Translations under genes and position numbers: made by a program
Notes under the pieces: model-generated
Told to the model about the DNA's origin: nothing
What the model saw: only the letters and a program-made list of their open reading frames with translations
Databases searched by the model: none
Shown: one piece after another, positions 9,744-17,761 of the stretch
How positions within the stretch are numbered: position 1 is the stretch's first letter
How the letters are laid out: every line of letters starts with the position of its first letter
NCBI GenBank assembly: GCA_000787465.1
Contig: JSYX01000682.1
Location: 1-17,761 of the forward strand
Reading direction: 5' to 3'
Origin: Thermomucor indicae-seudaticae
Lineage: Eukaryota; Mucoromycota; Mucoromycetes; Mucorales; Lichtheimiaceae
DNA length: 17,761 bases

Positions 9744-12317
9744 TTAGATTTCTACACCTAACGGTGGAACGAAACCCAGTTTCTCAAAGTGGGCCACGGT
9801 AGTCTTGGATTTTTGGACGACAGCCTCAGGCGTAATGTTGAACTTCTTGTAGAGTTGTTCATACGGTCCAGAAGCACCAAATCCTCTCATGCCCACGTGT
9901 GCATGAGCGTACCGCTCCCAGCCCCAGACACCAAGTGCTTCGACGGACACCACAGGAACACCGGGTGGGAATACCGACTGTTTGTATGCTTCCGGTTGCT
10001 CGTCGTACAATTCGGTGCACGGCATGGATACGACACGAGTCGCCAAGCCCTCTGCGTTGAGCGTCTTTGCCGCTTCAACAGCAATACATACTTCAGAGCC
10101 GGTCGCGACCAGGATCACTTTCGGGTTTGGCTGCTGGTCTTGCAAGACGTAGGCGCCCCTCGTCACACCTTCAATCGAGGAACCTTCAAGATTGGGTAAA
10201 GCTTGACGCGAAAGGGCAATCACGGATGGCCGGGTCAGGTTCTTGAGAGCAACAAGATAGGTACCCGATACCTCGTTGGCATCTGCTGGCCGCAGCGTGA
10301 GCAAGTTGGGCGTGGCTCTTGTGAGCGCGAGTGTTTCAATGGGCTGATGCGTTGGACCGTCCTCGCCCAGACCAATGGAATCGTGCGTCATGACGTACAG
10401 CACACGCAAGTGTGTCAATGCGGATAGGCGCACAGCACCCCAACCGTACCTTTGAAAGTATTTCAGCTAAAATTGTAAAATAAATCCAAGTTGGGAAGTT
10501 GCCTTACGTCAAAAAGTTCAAAAAGGTGGACCCGATAGGTATAATCCCTCCGTAGCAGGCCATCCCGTTCATGATCGCAAACATACCGTGTTCGCGCACA
10601 CCGTACTTGAAATACTGACCTGTGTAATCACCAAGACCAGTGGATGGCTGGATACAAATGAGTCTCGTTTGATTCAATAACAATTGCTATTGTGACTTAC
10701 GTGCTGAAAGTCGACAGCTGTCTTCCACTGAACTAAGTTTGAAGATGTCAGGTCCGCAGAGCCGCTCATAAAGTCAGGTATGATTGGAGCCAAGGCATTC
10801 AGCACGACTTCAGACGCTTTACGTGACGCCAGTGGAGGATCGCTCGGCGCGAATCGTGGTAAAGCCGATTCCCAGCCATTCGGCAGTTCGCCCTTGAAAC
10901 GACGAGTGATCTCGTTTGCTTCGGATGGGTACTCCTGTTTGTACTTTGCAAAAAGCTCGTTCCATGCAGCTTCATACGCTTCGCCTGCTCTTGTGCGTGC
11001 CGCGTAGAAATCGTAAACCTTAAACGCGCCACCCACCCACAATCAGTCCCAACACCTTCTGTGTACTATTACTAAATGTCATAACTCACCGCTTGCGGAA
11101 CCACATACTTTTCGTCAGGATTAAACCCAAACTTCTGCTTGAGTTGCCGAATATCATCCGCTAGAAACGACGTATATTTTAGTTAATTGTTTTGCTTCTC
11201 AAGCTGCACGCTGCGTCATTACGTGACAAAGGAGAACCATGTGCCTTGGACGTGTTCTGAATAAGAGATCCAAAACCTACAAAAGCAAACGTCAGATCCA
11301 AGGACAAGAGAGAGGGAGAGGCAAGGCCTACCGATGGTAGTGGTAATCTTGATGAGTGACGGCTTGTCAGTGACAGCCTTGGCTTCTTCAATGGCTTTGG
11401 CGATACCGTCAAGGTCATTGTTGCCATCTTCTATCGAGGACGTGTGCCATCCGCACGCCTCGAGGCGTTTAAGGACATCTTCTGTAAACGAAACGGCAGT
11501 TTCACCATCAATAGTGATTTTGTTGTCGTCATAAAGACAGATCAGCTTCCCGAGTTTCCAGTGGCTGAAAGGCAGATGGTCAGGGACAACGCAAAAGAAA
11601 ACACCATGGCGTTGTTTTACCCAGCGAGTGATATCGCTTCCAAAGCGACGCCTTCCTGCAAGCAACCGTCACCGAGAATAACGTAGGTGTAGTTGTCAAA
11701 AATCTTGTATCCTGGCTTGTTGTACTTTGCCGCCAAATGTGCCTCCGCTACAGCTAAACCAACAGCATTGGAAATACCTTACGTACGCGCAGCTGTCAGC
11801 AACTCTTTCTTCTAAAGAAAGAGAGAGAATGCTTCTTTACCTTGACCCAAGGGCCCAGTGGTCACTTCAAGACCAGGGGTGTCAGTTGCCTCGGGATGAC
11901 CCGGCGTTCTACATGGCAGCAGTTGAGCACTAAACGCAACTTTTCCTTTTCCTCCCACGCCTTGCTCACTTGCTGTCAACTTGTCTAAAGTTCTTGAGAT
12001 CATCCATCGTCACGTCGAATCCAAGGAGATGGAGAAGAATGTATTGGAGCGCGCATCCGTGGCCATTGGAAAGCACGAACCTGTCCCTGTTGATGAACTT
12101 TGGGTTTTTAGGGTTCACGTTGAGAAATCTTGTAAACAGGACGTGAGCCATGGGCGCGCATCCCATTGGTGCGCCTACAAGAGGGATTAAGCAAAACGAA
12201 AGCGTGAGCTAAATAACCGACGGACCCACCTGGATGGCCAGAGTTCGCACCACGCGTAAGATCAGCAGCAAGTACACGGATAGTATTGACAGCTTGTTGC
12301 TCAATGGTTTCTACCAT
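9744..12317 (-). CDS. TKL1: Transketolase, ten exons
   Basis: Thiamine-diphosphate enzyme moving two-carbon ketol units between sugar phosphates in the non-oxidative pentose phosphate pathway. Exons in coding order: 12230–12317, 11970–12174, 11841–11908, 11621–11777, 11332–11564, 11223–11276, 11090–11160, 10701–11018, 10508–10647, 9744–10449; 679 aa, almost exactly the size of yeast Tkl1. Seen: SGHPGAPMG with His28, [22 protein letters not shown] (116–121), the thiamine-diphosphate motif GDG (156–158) running to DDN (Asn187), the catalytic-Glu segment YGVREHGM (Glu417), and the signature [11 protein letters not shown]. Nine GT–AG introns of 53–71 nt. The ATG precedes the family N-terminal helix [15 protein letters not shown] directly. 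No targeting peptide is evident, so cytosolic. Sugar-phosphate binding residues appear intact. The C-terminal domain continues in frame to the stop with no disruption. Confidence 0.96.
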
Positions 12318-13104
12318 CTTTTGGGGCGAAAGAAAGGAGGACGCTGTTGCGATGGAGCCGCGAGAATTCCGTGCCTTTTAAATGGCACCATGAGTGTGAG
12401 TAATATTTGTGGGGGCGGATGATTAAGCTTTTCGTTTCATCCGATGGTCCTTTTTCTTTTTTCTACCATGCAGAAAACATAAAGTACCAATCATGTTCGA
12501 TGTTTGCTTGGGTGACACGAAGGCCATGCTCGGATCATCATTCGGTTACACAGCAAGTTCATTCTTTTTTCTGCAAAGAGGGGATGATCAAACAGTTCTA
12601 GAATTGTCTTTGCTAATTTCTCACAGTGCTACCTCCATCGATGCGGAAATTAGCCTCTTTACCGAACATTGATGTAGGTTAACTTGTCGTGAATGAATAG
12701 TAACAAATTTATCTTTACATCTCTCTGTCTGCATTAAGTTAGTTGCCAATTACAGTAGCATGTCTCATAATGTACAGCGATACTTGTAAGAACGAAATTC
12801 TTGACGCGTCGTCCGTGCTTCATTTGGCAATTCGTATGATGATTTATGCTGGTTTATCACTAAGGACTAACTACGATCATCGCGAGCCCAAAGAGCTGCA
12901 TCTTCCCGGTTTATTGTAGATAAGAAAATCGTATGATCTCAACCAAAAAGCACAGACAGTTGATGTATCGTGAAATGCCCGATTGATCTACAGTATTATT
13001 ATTATCTATTCTTTCCGTGATTTACCAGAAAGAGATAAAAGGAATGCTCATGAAAACAACAAAAATGACAAAATTAAACAATAAAGAAAAAGGAGAAGTG
13101 CTAG
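12318..13104. other. Intergenic region upstream of transketolase
   Basis: 787 bp holding the transketolase promoter and the 3' region of the HCH1-like gene. An AT core (ATTTAAAA on the minus strand, about 60 nt before the transketolase ATG) sits inside an inverted repeat (12371–12388). Otherwise AT-rich with no coding similarity. A TGATGA near 12837 lacks a matching downstream CTGA, so no box C/D snoRNA is called. Confidence 0.55.
12371..12388 (-). promoter_or_regulatory. TATA-like core in an inverted repeat upstream of transketolase
   Basis: GTGCC (12371–12375) and GGCAC (12384–12388) flank ttttaaat, which reads ATTTAAAA in the direction of transketolase. It lies 54–71 bp upstream of the ATG, a plausible core-promoter position. 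The five-base arms could occur by chance. Confidence 0.3.
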
Positions 13105-13926
13105 TTAAGCAGTGGCACCAGCCTGCTCTTGCACGGTACTAGATGGAGGAATAGTGTTAAGTTGGGATGGATCAATGTACACATCCGCACCATGCGCTAA
13201 TAGCCATCATAGTCAGTGTTTGATCGGTGCAGGAACGGTAACATAGGATCTTACTTTTGATCATATCTTCTGGGAACTGTTTGAACTTTTGGCACAGTAA
13301 CGGGGTCAAATGCTCTCGAATAACCGCCTTGATGGGCTCGTTTTCAGGGGAGGGGTCAGTGACGTTAATAAGGAACTAAAAGGGAAGGTCAATAGATCAA
13401 AGTCAGTCTGTCAGTCTGTCTGATAAGCACATACCGAGTAATCGCTGTCACTGGAGTCATGCGCCACTTCAGGCACTGACAGCTTTCCTTTCACCTTTGT
13501 ACCATCCGCCAATTGACCTGTATCGCAATCAGTCAGCCAACTTGTGTACGGCTTCACTCTCGTTGCTATCGTTGGTTTCCTACCAGTCCAGCTAAGTTTC
13601 AAGGCAACATCATAGATCGTAATGATTTTGCCTTTCCGTTGATTCAAATCGACATCGCCCTCACATTCATCCAACTTGGTAATCTTTACGCTATGTCCTT
13701 CCGACTCAGCTTCCAGACCTTCGAGTTGTTCAGCAAAGTACTTTTGTGCCCAGCTCAAGCAATTCTTGTTGACCCTGCCAACCCTGTCAGCAATGGCATC
13801 CTCTCCATTTGTACGACATTAAGCCTTACCAGTGCCTAATAACAAAGAATATAAGGTGTTATTACAATATAGGACGACAATGGTATGAACAACTTACCAG
13901 TTGTTGACGTTCTTCCAGTTGGACAT
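13105..13926 (-). CDS. HCH1: Hch1-like Hsp90 co-chaperone (Aha1 N-terminal domain only), six exons
   Basis: Aha1-type activators bind the Hsp90 middle domain and stimulate its ATPase. Exons in coding order: 13898–13926, 13830–13835, 13584–13774, 13435–13517, 13255–13375, 13105–13196; 173 aa. The N-terminus reads MSNWKNVNNWHWVNKNC, the family's NxNNWHWxxKN motif. WAQKYF, the conserved NQRKGK (RKGK 58–61), KLSWTG, LSVPEVAHDSSDSDY and a helical segment ending EDMIKTHG follow, in Aha1_N order. After about 20 more residues the frame stops, so the AHSA1 C-terminal domain is absent, as in yeast Hch1 (about 153 aa). The second exon is a 6-nt microexon. Introns are 62, 55, 66, 59 and 58 nt, all GT–AG; intron 3 is stop-free and a multiple of three. 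A gapped heat-shock-like element and CCAAT boxes lie upstream. A short paralogue of a full Aha1 elsewhere is the likely alternative to a sole Aha1 homologue. Confidence 0.88.
13404..13419. repeat. Two tandem copies of CAGTCTGT in HCH1 intron 4
   Basis: CAGTCTGT occurs at 13404–13411 and again at 13412–13419, followed by a partial third (ctg). It lies inside the intron, close to the 5' splice site. Confidence 0.6.
13830..13835 (-). other. 6-nt microexon (exon 2 of the HCH1-like gene)
   Basis: On the minus strand this is TTATTAG|gcactg|GTAAGG, with canonical acceptor and donor directly abutting six bases. Exon 1 ends tg, so the codons become tg-g, cac, tg-g: Trp-His-Trp. That restores the invariant WHW of the Aha1 family; skipping the exon leaves NNWVNKN, in frame but without His-Trp. 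Confidence 0.85.
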
Positions 13927-14019
13927 GGTGGAATGCAGTAGGATAATGTAAGGTGAAAAGAAAGAAAGAAGTGAGGAGAGGGAGAACTTCTTTAACTTTT
14001 TTGTCTTCAGCCTGGCAAA

Positions 14020-14024
14020 CCAAT
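14020..14024 (+). promoter_or_regulatory. CCAAT box upstream of HCH1
   Basis: CCAATCA at 14020–14026, about 95 bp before the HCH1 start. CCAAT is the core bound by the HAP/NF-Y complex. A second copy in the opposite orientation lies at 14108–14112. Confidence 0.35.
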
Positions 14025-14107
14025 CAGAATTATCGAAAGAACGCTCTTTTACAAGAAGTCTTTTTTTCTTTCCATCCAGGAACAGGCCCAACTTTTGCTC
14101 TTGTTTT

Positions 14108-14112
14108 ATTGG
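14108..14112 (-). promoter_or_regulatory. CCAAT box upstream of HCH1, sense orientation
   Basis: ATTGG on the plus strand gives CCAAT in the direction of the HCH1 gene, about 182 bp from its start and adjacent to the HSE-like element. Confidence 0.35.
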
Positions 14113-14113
14113 T

Positions 14114-14133
14114 TGAATATTCAGCATGTTTCA
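14114..14133. promoter_or_regulatory. Gapped heat-shock-element-like motif
   Basis: Five-base units read tGAAt aTTCa gcatg tTTCa. Units 1, 2 and 4 match the alternating nGAAn/nTTCn rule in phase and unit 3 does not, which is a gap-type HSE. It lies about 190 bp upstream of the HCH1-like Hsp90 co-chaperone, a type of gene often under Hsf1 control. Confidence 0.4.
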
Positions 14134-14301
14134 GCTGAACCAGTGCATTGATTGACTGACCAAGGGCATATGGAACAATTAGACCATGTTAACGATATGG
14201 ATGTAACGATGAACGATGTTGAGGAAGCATCTAGAAGGTACGGCCCAAAAATTTACCAACCAACGAATCGGATGGTAGACCACACAAGAGAAAAAAATTC
14301 G

Positions 14302-14307
14302 TTTATT
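14302..14307 (-). terminator. Candidate polyadenylation signal AATAAA for the septin gene
   Basis: TTTATT on the plus strand reads AATAAA on the minus strand, 122 nt past the septin stop codon. The position is acceptable for a 3' UTR, but no other processing element was identified. Confidence 0.4.
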
Positions 14308-14428
14308 ATCGCCTTGGTGATAAATTAAATGACGAAAGAAGTTGTTCCCTATCCAAAAGCAGGCACAGATCTATGAAGTTTACGAAAAGTTAGCCGTTTG
14401 ATGGTGTGTCTCTTCGTGGAATTCATCA

Positions 14429-15971
14429 TTACTTGTTCGATTGCGTCGGACTACCGATAGCTGAGCTCGCGCCTCCAGCCGGGCTTGTCGGCATAGGCGA
14501 GGCAGCCGCCGATGGCTGATTGCTTCCTGCAACACTGTTGTCTGCCGATGATTGCGTTGATTCTTTAATAGCCAATAGCTGCTTGGCTCGGAAAGCTTCA
14601 TAGTGGATCTGCGCCGTTGTTTCAATCAGATCTTGCAAATGAGTGCGCGTCAGAAAGTTGCGTAGATAAATGAACTCGCAGTGCTCTTCATTCTCAACTA
14701 ACGCAGACATAGGTTGGATTGACTGGTTTTACCTTGATGCATGTTATGCAACTAACTTACCATTGATGATGCCATATCTGTTTCGTCGACCGCGGACAGA
14801 TTGCCCGTCGATGGTCACATTGCGCTCTGAGCCCACAACGGCAAAAGGCAAGAGTTCCTATTAAAAAATAAATCAGTTAGTCTATGGGGTCCTTCCCTTC
14901 AATCAGAATCACTTACTCGAATGCTTTCGTTCAATGCCCGTTCTTGCTCGTCATCTTCATCGCTTTCGTAAGGATAAAGCTTAATATTGTGAAATACTAG
15001 CTCAGCCTTAATCTATTGCCCATAATAAGTCCATCCGTATTCTTCCCAAGCCGCGCGCCCATTGTCCTTACTCGCTGTTTGAATGCTTGGCGCTCTTCAA
15101 TCGTCAACGAATCCGATTTTGCGATGACAGGCACCACATTGACTACCTCGGATAGTTTCTTGAGGACGACGATATCAATAGGCTTCAGTCTAGTAGTATC
15201 TTTAAGTATTTTTTGAAGCTCAACCGAGCACATAACGCCAGACTTACGCGTGGCCCGTGGGAGTAATAAAGAACAAACAACAGTGGATCCTCGTGTCTTG
15301 AATATAGCGATCGCGTGTCGCAGTCAGTTCCTTGCGTAGATACGCAGAATGTTGATCCTTGATATATTTGATGATGGGTTCCCAGCTTTTTATATGCGTA
15401 TCAGTCTCTCTCGCTCGAATCGCTATAAACATGAAAGCTTTTTACCAATTCTCATTATTCACTTGGTCCCCGTACCCAGGGGTATCGACAATGTTCAGTC
15501 TCAGCCGCACTCCGTTCTCCTCAATGACTTCATGTCTTGTCAGCTAAAACAAAAGATGAGGAAAAAACAATAGAAAGGTAGCGTACGATGAGATACGGTC
15601 TCAATTTCAGTTGTTTGTCGTGGAGGTTCGTCCGCGTTTAAACGGCCTTTGCTTTCAATCAAATGCGATGCAAAGATCGTGTTCACCAGCGTGGATTTGC
15701 CTAAACCGGATTGACCTACGTAGGAATAATAATAGCTTTGGCATTGGCGTTTTTCTATCATGTGGGGCAGGCTGTGGCAGTATTTACCAACAACCATCAC
15801 ATTAAAATGAAACCCTCTCTTTAAGAGCTTTTTCTCGATTTGTTGGGTAATGGTATCAAAGCCAACATATCCTTGGAGAGCCGTCTATAAGAAGCAGTCA
15901 AAAGTCATTTAGTTCATTGTAAAATTCTTCTCAAGAAATAAGCTTCGACACACTTGAGCCGATTCGGTCAT
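14429..15971 (-). CDS. CDC10: Septin, Cdc10 type, nine exons
   Basis: GTP-binding septin that polymerises into hetero-oligomeric filaments at division sites and hyphal branches. Exons in coding order: 15954–15971, 15788–15884, 15587–15715, 15446–15527, 15248–15385, 15072–15189, 14917–15012, 14761–14857, 14429–14697; 347 aa. The polybasic helix KKLLKR (24–29) precedes the P-loop GQSGLGKST (39–47); G3 DTPGYGD is 96–102 and G4 AKSD 178–181. The septin unique element includes GRRNRYGIINVENEEHCEF and LRNFLTRTHLQDLIETT. The C-terminus is a Ser/Ala/Pro-rich tail without coiled coil, as in Cdc10/AspD septins; YIKDQHSAYLRKELTA also fits that group. Introns are 58–72 nt. The first coding exon (MTESAQ) is 18 nt and is followed directly by TALQGYVGFDTIT. 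Intron 2 is stop-free and a multiple of three. Intron 3 uses the downstream of two acceptors 16 nt apart; the upstream one leads to an immediate stop. Confidence 0.93.
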
Positions 15972-16286
15972 CAAATAAACTATTGCAAGAAGAACAAAGA
16001 AAAAGAGAGCAAAGGAGAGCTGAAGCACAAAGTGTGAGGAAAACAAAAAAGGGAGAGGGACGCAGGGATCAGGGATCTGCTTTGTTATCGTAACTGGAAT
16101 GTTGTCCCTGTATCCTTGGTTTCCGAACTGATCGCTTGCCGGGAAACGTTTGTATGCACAATATAACATACTACTATTGTCAAAGACAGTGGGATAGAGA
16201 AATCATCGCCTCTATAAGACCTTCAGGAGAGGAGCTGCTGCTGCTGCACCAAGTCATCACTTTGTGGTTCATTCCTCCCTCTCTCT
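15972..16286. other. Intergenic region between NAA38-like and septin genes
   Basis: 315 bp containing the septin promoter/5' UTR and the NAA38-like 3' end. Plus-strand purine-rich tracts (about 15990–16065) make the presumed septin leader pyrimidine-rich. A short triplet run, gctgctgctgctgc, lies at 16234–16247. No gene recognised. Confidence 0.55.
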
Positions 16287-16614
16287 CTAGATCGTGTCCA
16301 GGTCTTCTGTCTCCACCTTGACGAGATGCTTCCCGGGAATCATGACTAGACCCACCAATCGTTTTTCGCCTTCCAAGTCATTTTTTTGCACAGGCATTAG
16401 CATTTCTGGCAACGCTTATCCTGCTTAAGAAAGAGAAATTTTTACCTCCTCTGAATTCTTCAGTGTGTGCGAGAATCATGTTCTTTTGCTTGTCAATGCA
16501 GACAAAGGTACCAATAAATACACGACCGTCCGTGATTGTCACGCGTGCCTTGAAATTGAGGTAACTCCTTAACGTCTTGATGTTTTCTGTATCTTCAGCA
16601 TCGCCCATGACCAT
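16287..16614 (-). CDS. NAA38: Lsm-domain protein, NAA38/LSMD1-like NatC auxiliary subunit
   Basis: Small Sm-fold protein; family members are the auxiliary subunit of the NatC N-terminal acetyltransferase (Mak31 in yeast). Exons in coding order: 16446–16614 and 16287–16369; 83 aa. Sm1 motif: ARVTITDGRVFIGTFVCIDKQKNMIL, with the TDGR and G.F...D...N pattern, then AHTEEFRG; Sm2 region: EKRLVGLVMIPGKHLVKVE, where human LSMD1 has RVLGLAMVPGHHIVSIEV. The intron of 76 nt (GTAAAA to GGAAG, branch-like GCTAAT) gives EEFRGGEKRLVG with natural spacing. Alternative in-frame acceptors (GCCAG, 40 nt; ATAAG, 32 nt) would add 11 or 13 residues but make introns shorter than any other here. Two in-frame ATGs (16614, 16608) are possible starts. 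Other Lsm-family roles cannot be excluded. Confidence 0.82.
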
Positions 16615-17761
16615 TCTGGGGAAAGCCCCACCTCAAGCAACACATACGGTTCAAAATCAGCAGCCCGCTTTTTTCTTCACAGCGCAGAAACCCTGCATCA
16701 ATAAAACGTAATCATTTTTCTTTCTTGAAGCAACCGCCCAATCCTTTCACTTCCAATAAATCCCACACCGGTCGTACTTTGGGGCTACGCCCTTCCCCCA
16801 GGAGCTCGTTGCACGTACCAATTAGTGCACGGTACAGGCGTTCAATTTTGGTTCCGTTGGGTAAAATTATACAAGTAAATGCTCTGAATTCAGATGTGAA
16901 CAGGAAATGACGGAATGCTTTCTCTGAAAGAGAAAAGACTCGTACAAGCCTAACCGGGCCTGTACAGGCTGTGTAGGTCGTTTGACAGACCCTGCGCAAT
17001 GAGGTGCCTGCTGAAAGGCCGGAATGCACTTGAAAGGCAAATTTAGCCTGCACTGGCCTTTTATTCGAAATTCCTTTTTCCTGATGTCAGCGCCAACGAG
17101 ACACTGTCGAGACATTGGACGACTCGTCTTGCGCGCTGATTGAGAATGAGGCGAAAAAGACAAGCATGATTTGGAGCGAGTGCATTTTAAGCTGAAAACT
17201 GAAGGATTGTTATAGTTACGAGCGCGTCATGACGATGCATCATACACCATTCGACAAGGGATTCCGTCTCTTTGCGAATTGTTCAACGCACACACGCCAG
17301 ATTGACAGGCCGTGCTCATCTCCCCGGACTCAAATGCTTGGAGTAACCTGAACGTGACGGGAGTCAAAGAGACTCCGAATTTATTAAGAGGGCAGCATGT
17401 CAAGAAAGGGATGCGCCAATGAGATACTATATGAACAAGACTGATAATGTCATCAACTATCCGGAATCGGATGAACGGGACCGCCTTAATCAGTCGGTCA
17501 TTTTACAGAGAGGATGAATGTCTCCGCTGACGTTTGCAATGTACGTTTATGTTCTTTTTATTAGGCGTTCTATACGGAGTTCAAAGAACGCCTTTTGAAT
17601 ACGTCGTGTTTGTCCGTCTGTCGTCCCGTTTTATTTTCAATATGATTGGCTGTCTTGTTATTAAGCTCAGCAATTATACTGGATTTGAAAGTGTTGTTTG
17701 CGCTCCTCGGGTACTCCTTTCGCGCCGAAGCCGAAATCAGGTCTGCGCCTACTCGATAAAT
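16615..17761. other. Region without a supported gene, upstream of NAA38-like gene
   Basis: 1,147 bp to the end of the window. Minus-strand open frames between 16712 and 17163 begin with GTG or TTG rather than a conserved ATG and resemble no family I know. It contains a small hairpin beside the NAA38 start (16617–16630), a 12-bp palindrome gcctgtacaggc (16958–16969) and a second gtacaggc at 16832. No tRNA, rRNA or transposon end repeat was seen. Confidence 0.5.

Larger units (their letters stand above)
13927..14428. other. Intergenic region with HCH1 promoter and septin 3' end
   Basis: 502 bp. Next to the HCH1 start the minus strand is pyrimidine-rich (13950–13985). CCAAT boxes and an HSE-like motif occur at 14020–14133, and AATAAA on the minus strand (14302–14307) is 122 nt past the septin stop codon. 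No gene recognised. Confidence 0.55.

Noticed and set aside
12836..13000. ATGATGA as a possible box C of a C/D snoRNA
   Set aside because: No CTGA box D within the next 150 nt and no terminal stem.
14130..14139. 10-bp palindrome ttcagctgaa overlapping the HSE-like motif
   Set aside because: Common by chance. Its GAA is out of register with the five-base HSE units, so it was not counted as a further unit.
16958..16969. 12-bp palindrome gcctgtacaggc
   Set aside because: Several 12-bp palindromes are expected by chance in a window of this size; no associated feature.
16712..17163. Two overlapping minus-strand open frames of about 100 codons upstream of the NAA38-like gene
   Set aside because: They start at GTG/TTG codons, have no recognised motif, show no exon-like splice structure and overlap each other in different frames.
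1..17761. Search for mobile elements, CRISPR arrays, tRNA or rRNA genes and gene-cluster-like organisation
   Set aside because: No terminal repeats with target duplications, no reverse transcriptase or transposase motifs, no spaced direct repeats and no tRNA B-box pairs were found. The neighbouring genes are unrelated housekeeping functions.

Overview
The window is nuclear DNA of an intron-rich fungus. Nine protein-coding genes can be read through 44 short introns, all 53–76 nt long; 42 are GT–AG and two are GC–AG. The gene content (a Cdc10-type septin, an Erg26-like sterol dehydrogenase, CSN1, a DHA2 MFS carrier) together with many very small introns fits a fungus, most likely an early-diverging Mucoromycota/Mucorales-type species. 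The lineage is inferred from gene architecture and protein resemblance, not from a search. No prokaryotic, viral or transposon gene was recognised.

Layout. 1–770: no gene seen. 771–2379 (+): COP9 signalosome subunit 1 (CSN1). 2650–4577 (-): a 14-helix DHA2-type MFS transporter, convergent with CSN1. 4578–5939: long divergent intergenic region with a good TATA box. 5940–7280 (+): RNA polymerase II subunit RPB3, nine exons. From 7328 to 16614 all genes are on the minus strand: ERG26-like sterol-4-alpha-carboxylate 3-dehydrogenase (7328–8527, its stop only 47 bp from that of RPB3), a one-RRM U1A/U2B''-type snRNP protein (8650–9212), transketolase (9744–12317, ten exons), an Hch1-like single-domain Aha1 protein (13105–13926), a Cdc10-type septin (14429–15971, nine exons) and a small Lsm-domain NAA38-like protein (16287–16614). 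16615–17761: no gene supported.

The genes do not form a pathway. They are housekeeping functions placed side by side: protein turnover, transcription, splicing, sterol synthesis, pentose phosphate metabolism, Hsp90 co-chaperoning, cytokinesis and N-terminal acetylation, plus one exporter. I found no new multi-gene system. The interesting material is in gene structure: a 6-nt in-frame microexon in the Aha1-type gene, two GC–AG introns in CSN1, an 18-nt first coding exon in the septin gene, five introns that are stop-free and a multiple of three, and a gapped heat-shock-element-like motif upstream of the Hsp90 co-chaperone.

All exon joins were made by hand. Criteria were splice consensus, reading-frame closure and agreement with remembered family alignments. 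In every gene the exon lengths sum to a whole number of codons. No transcript evidence was available.
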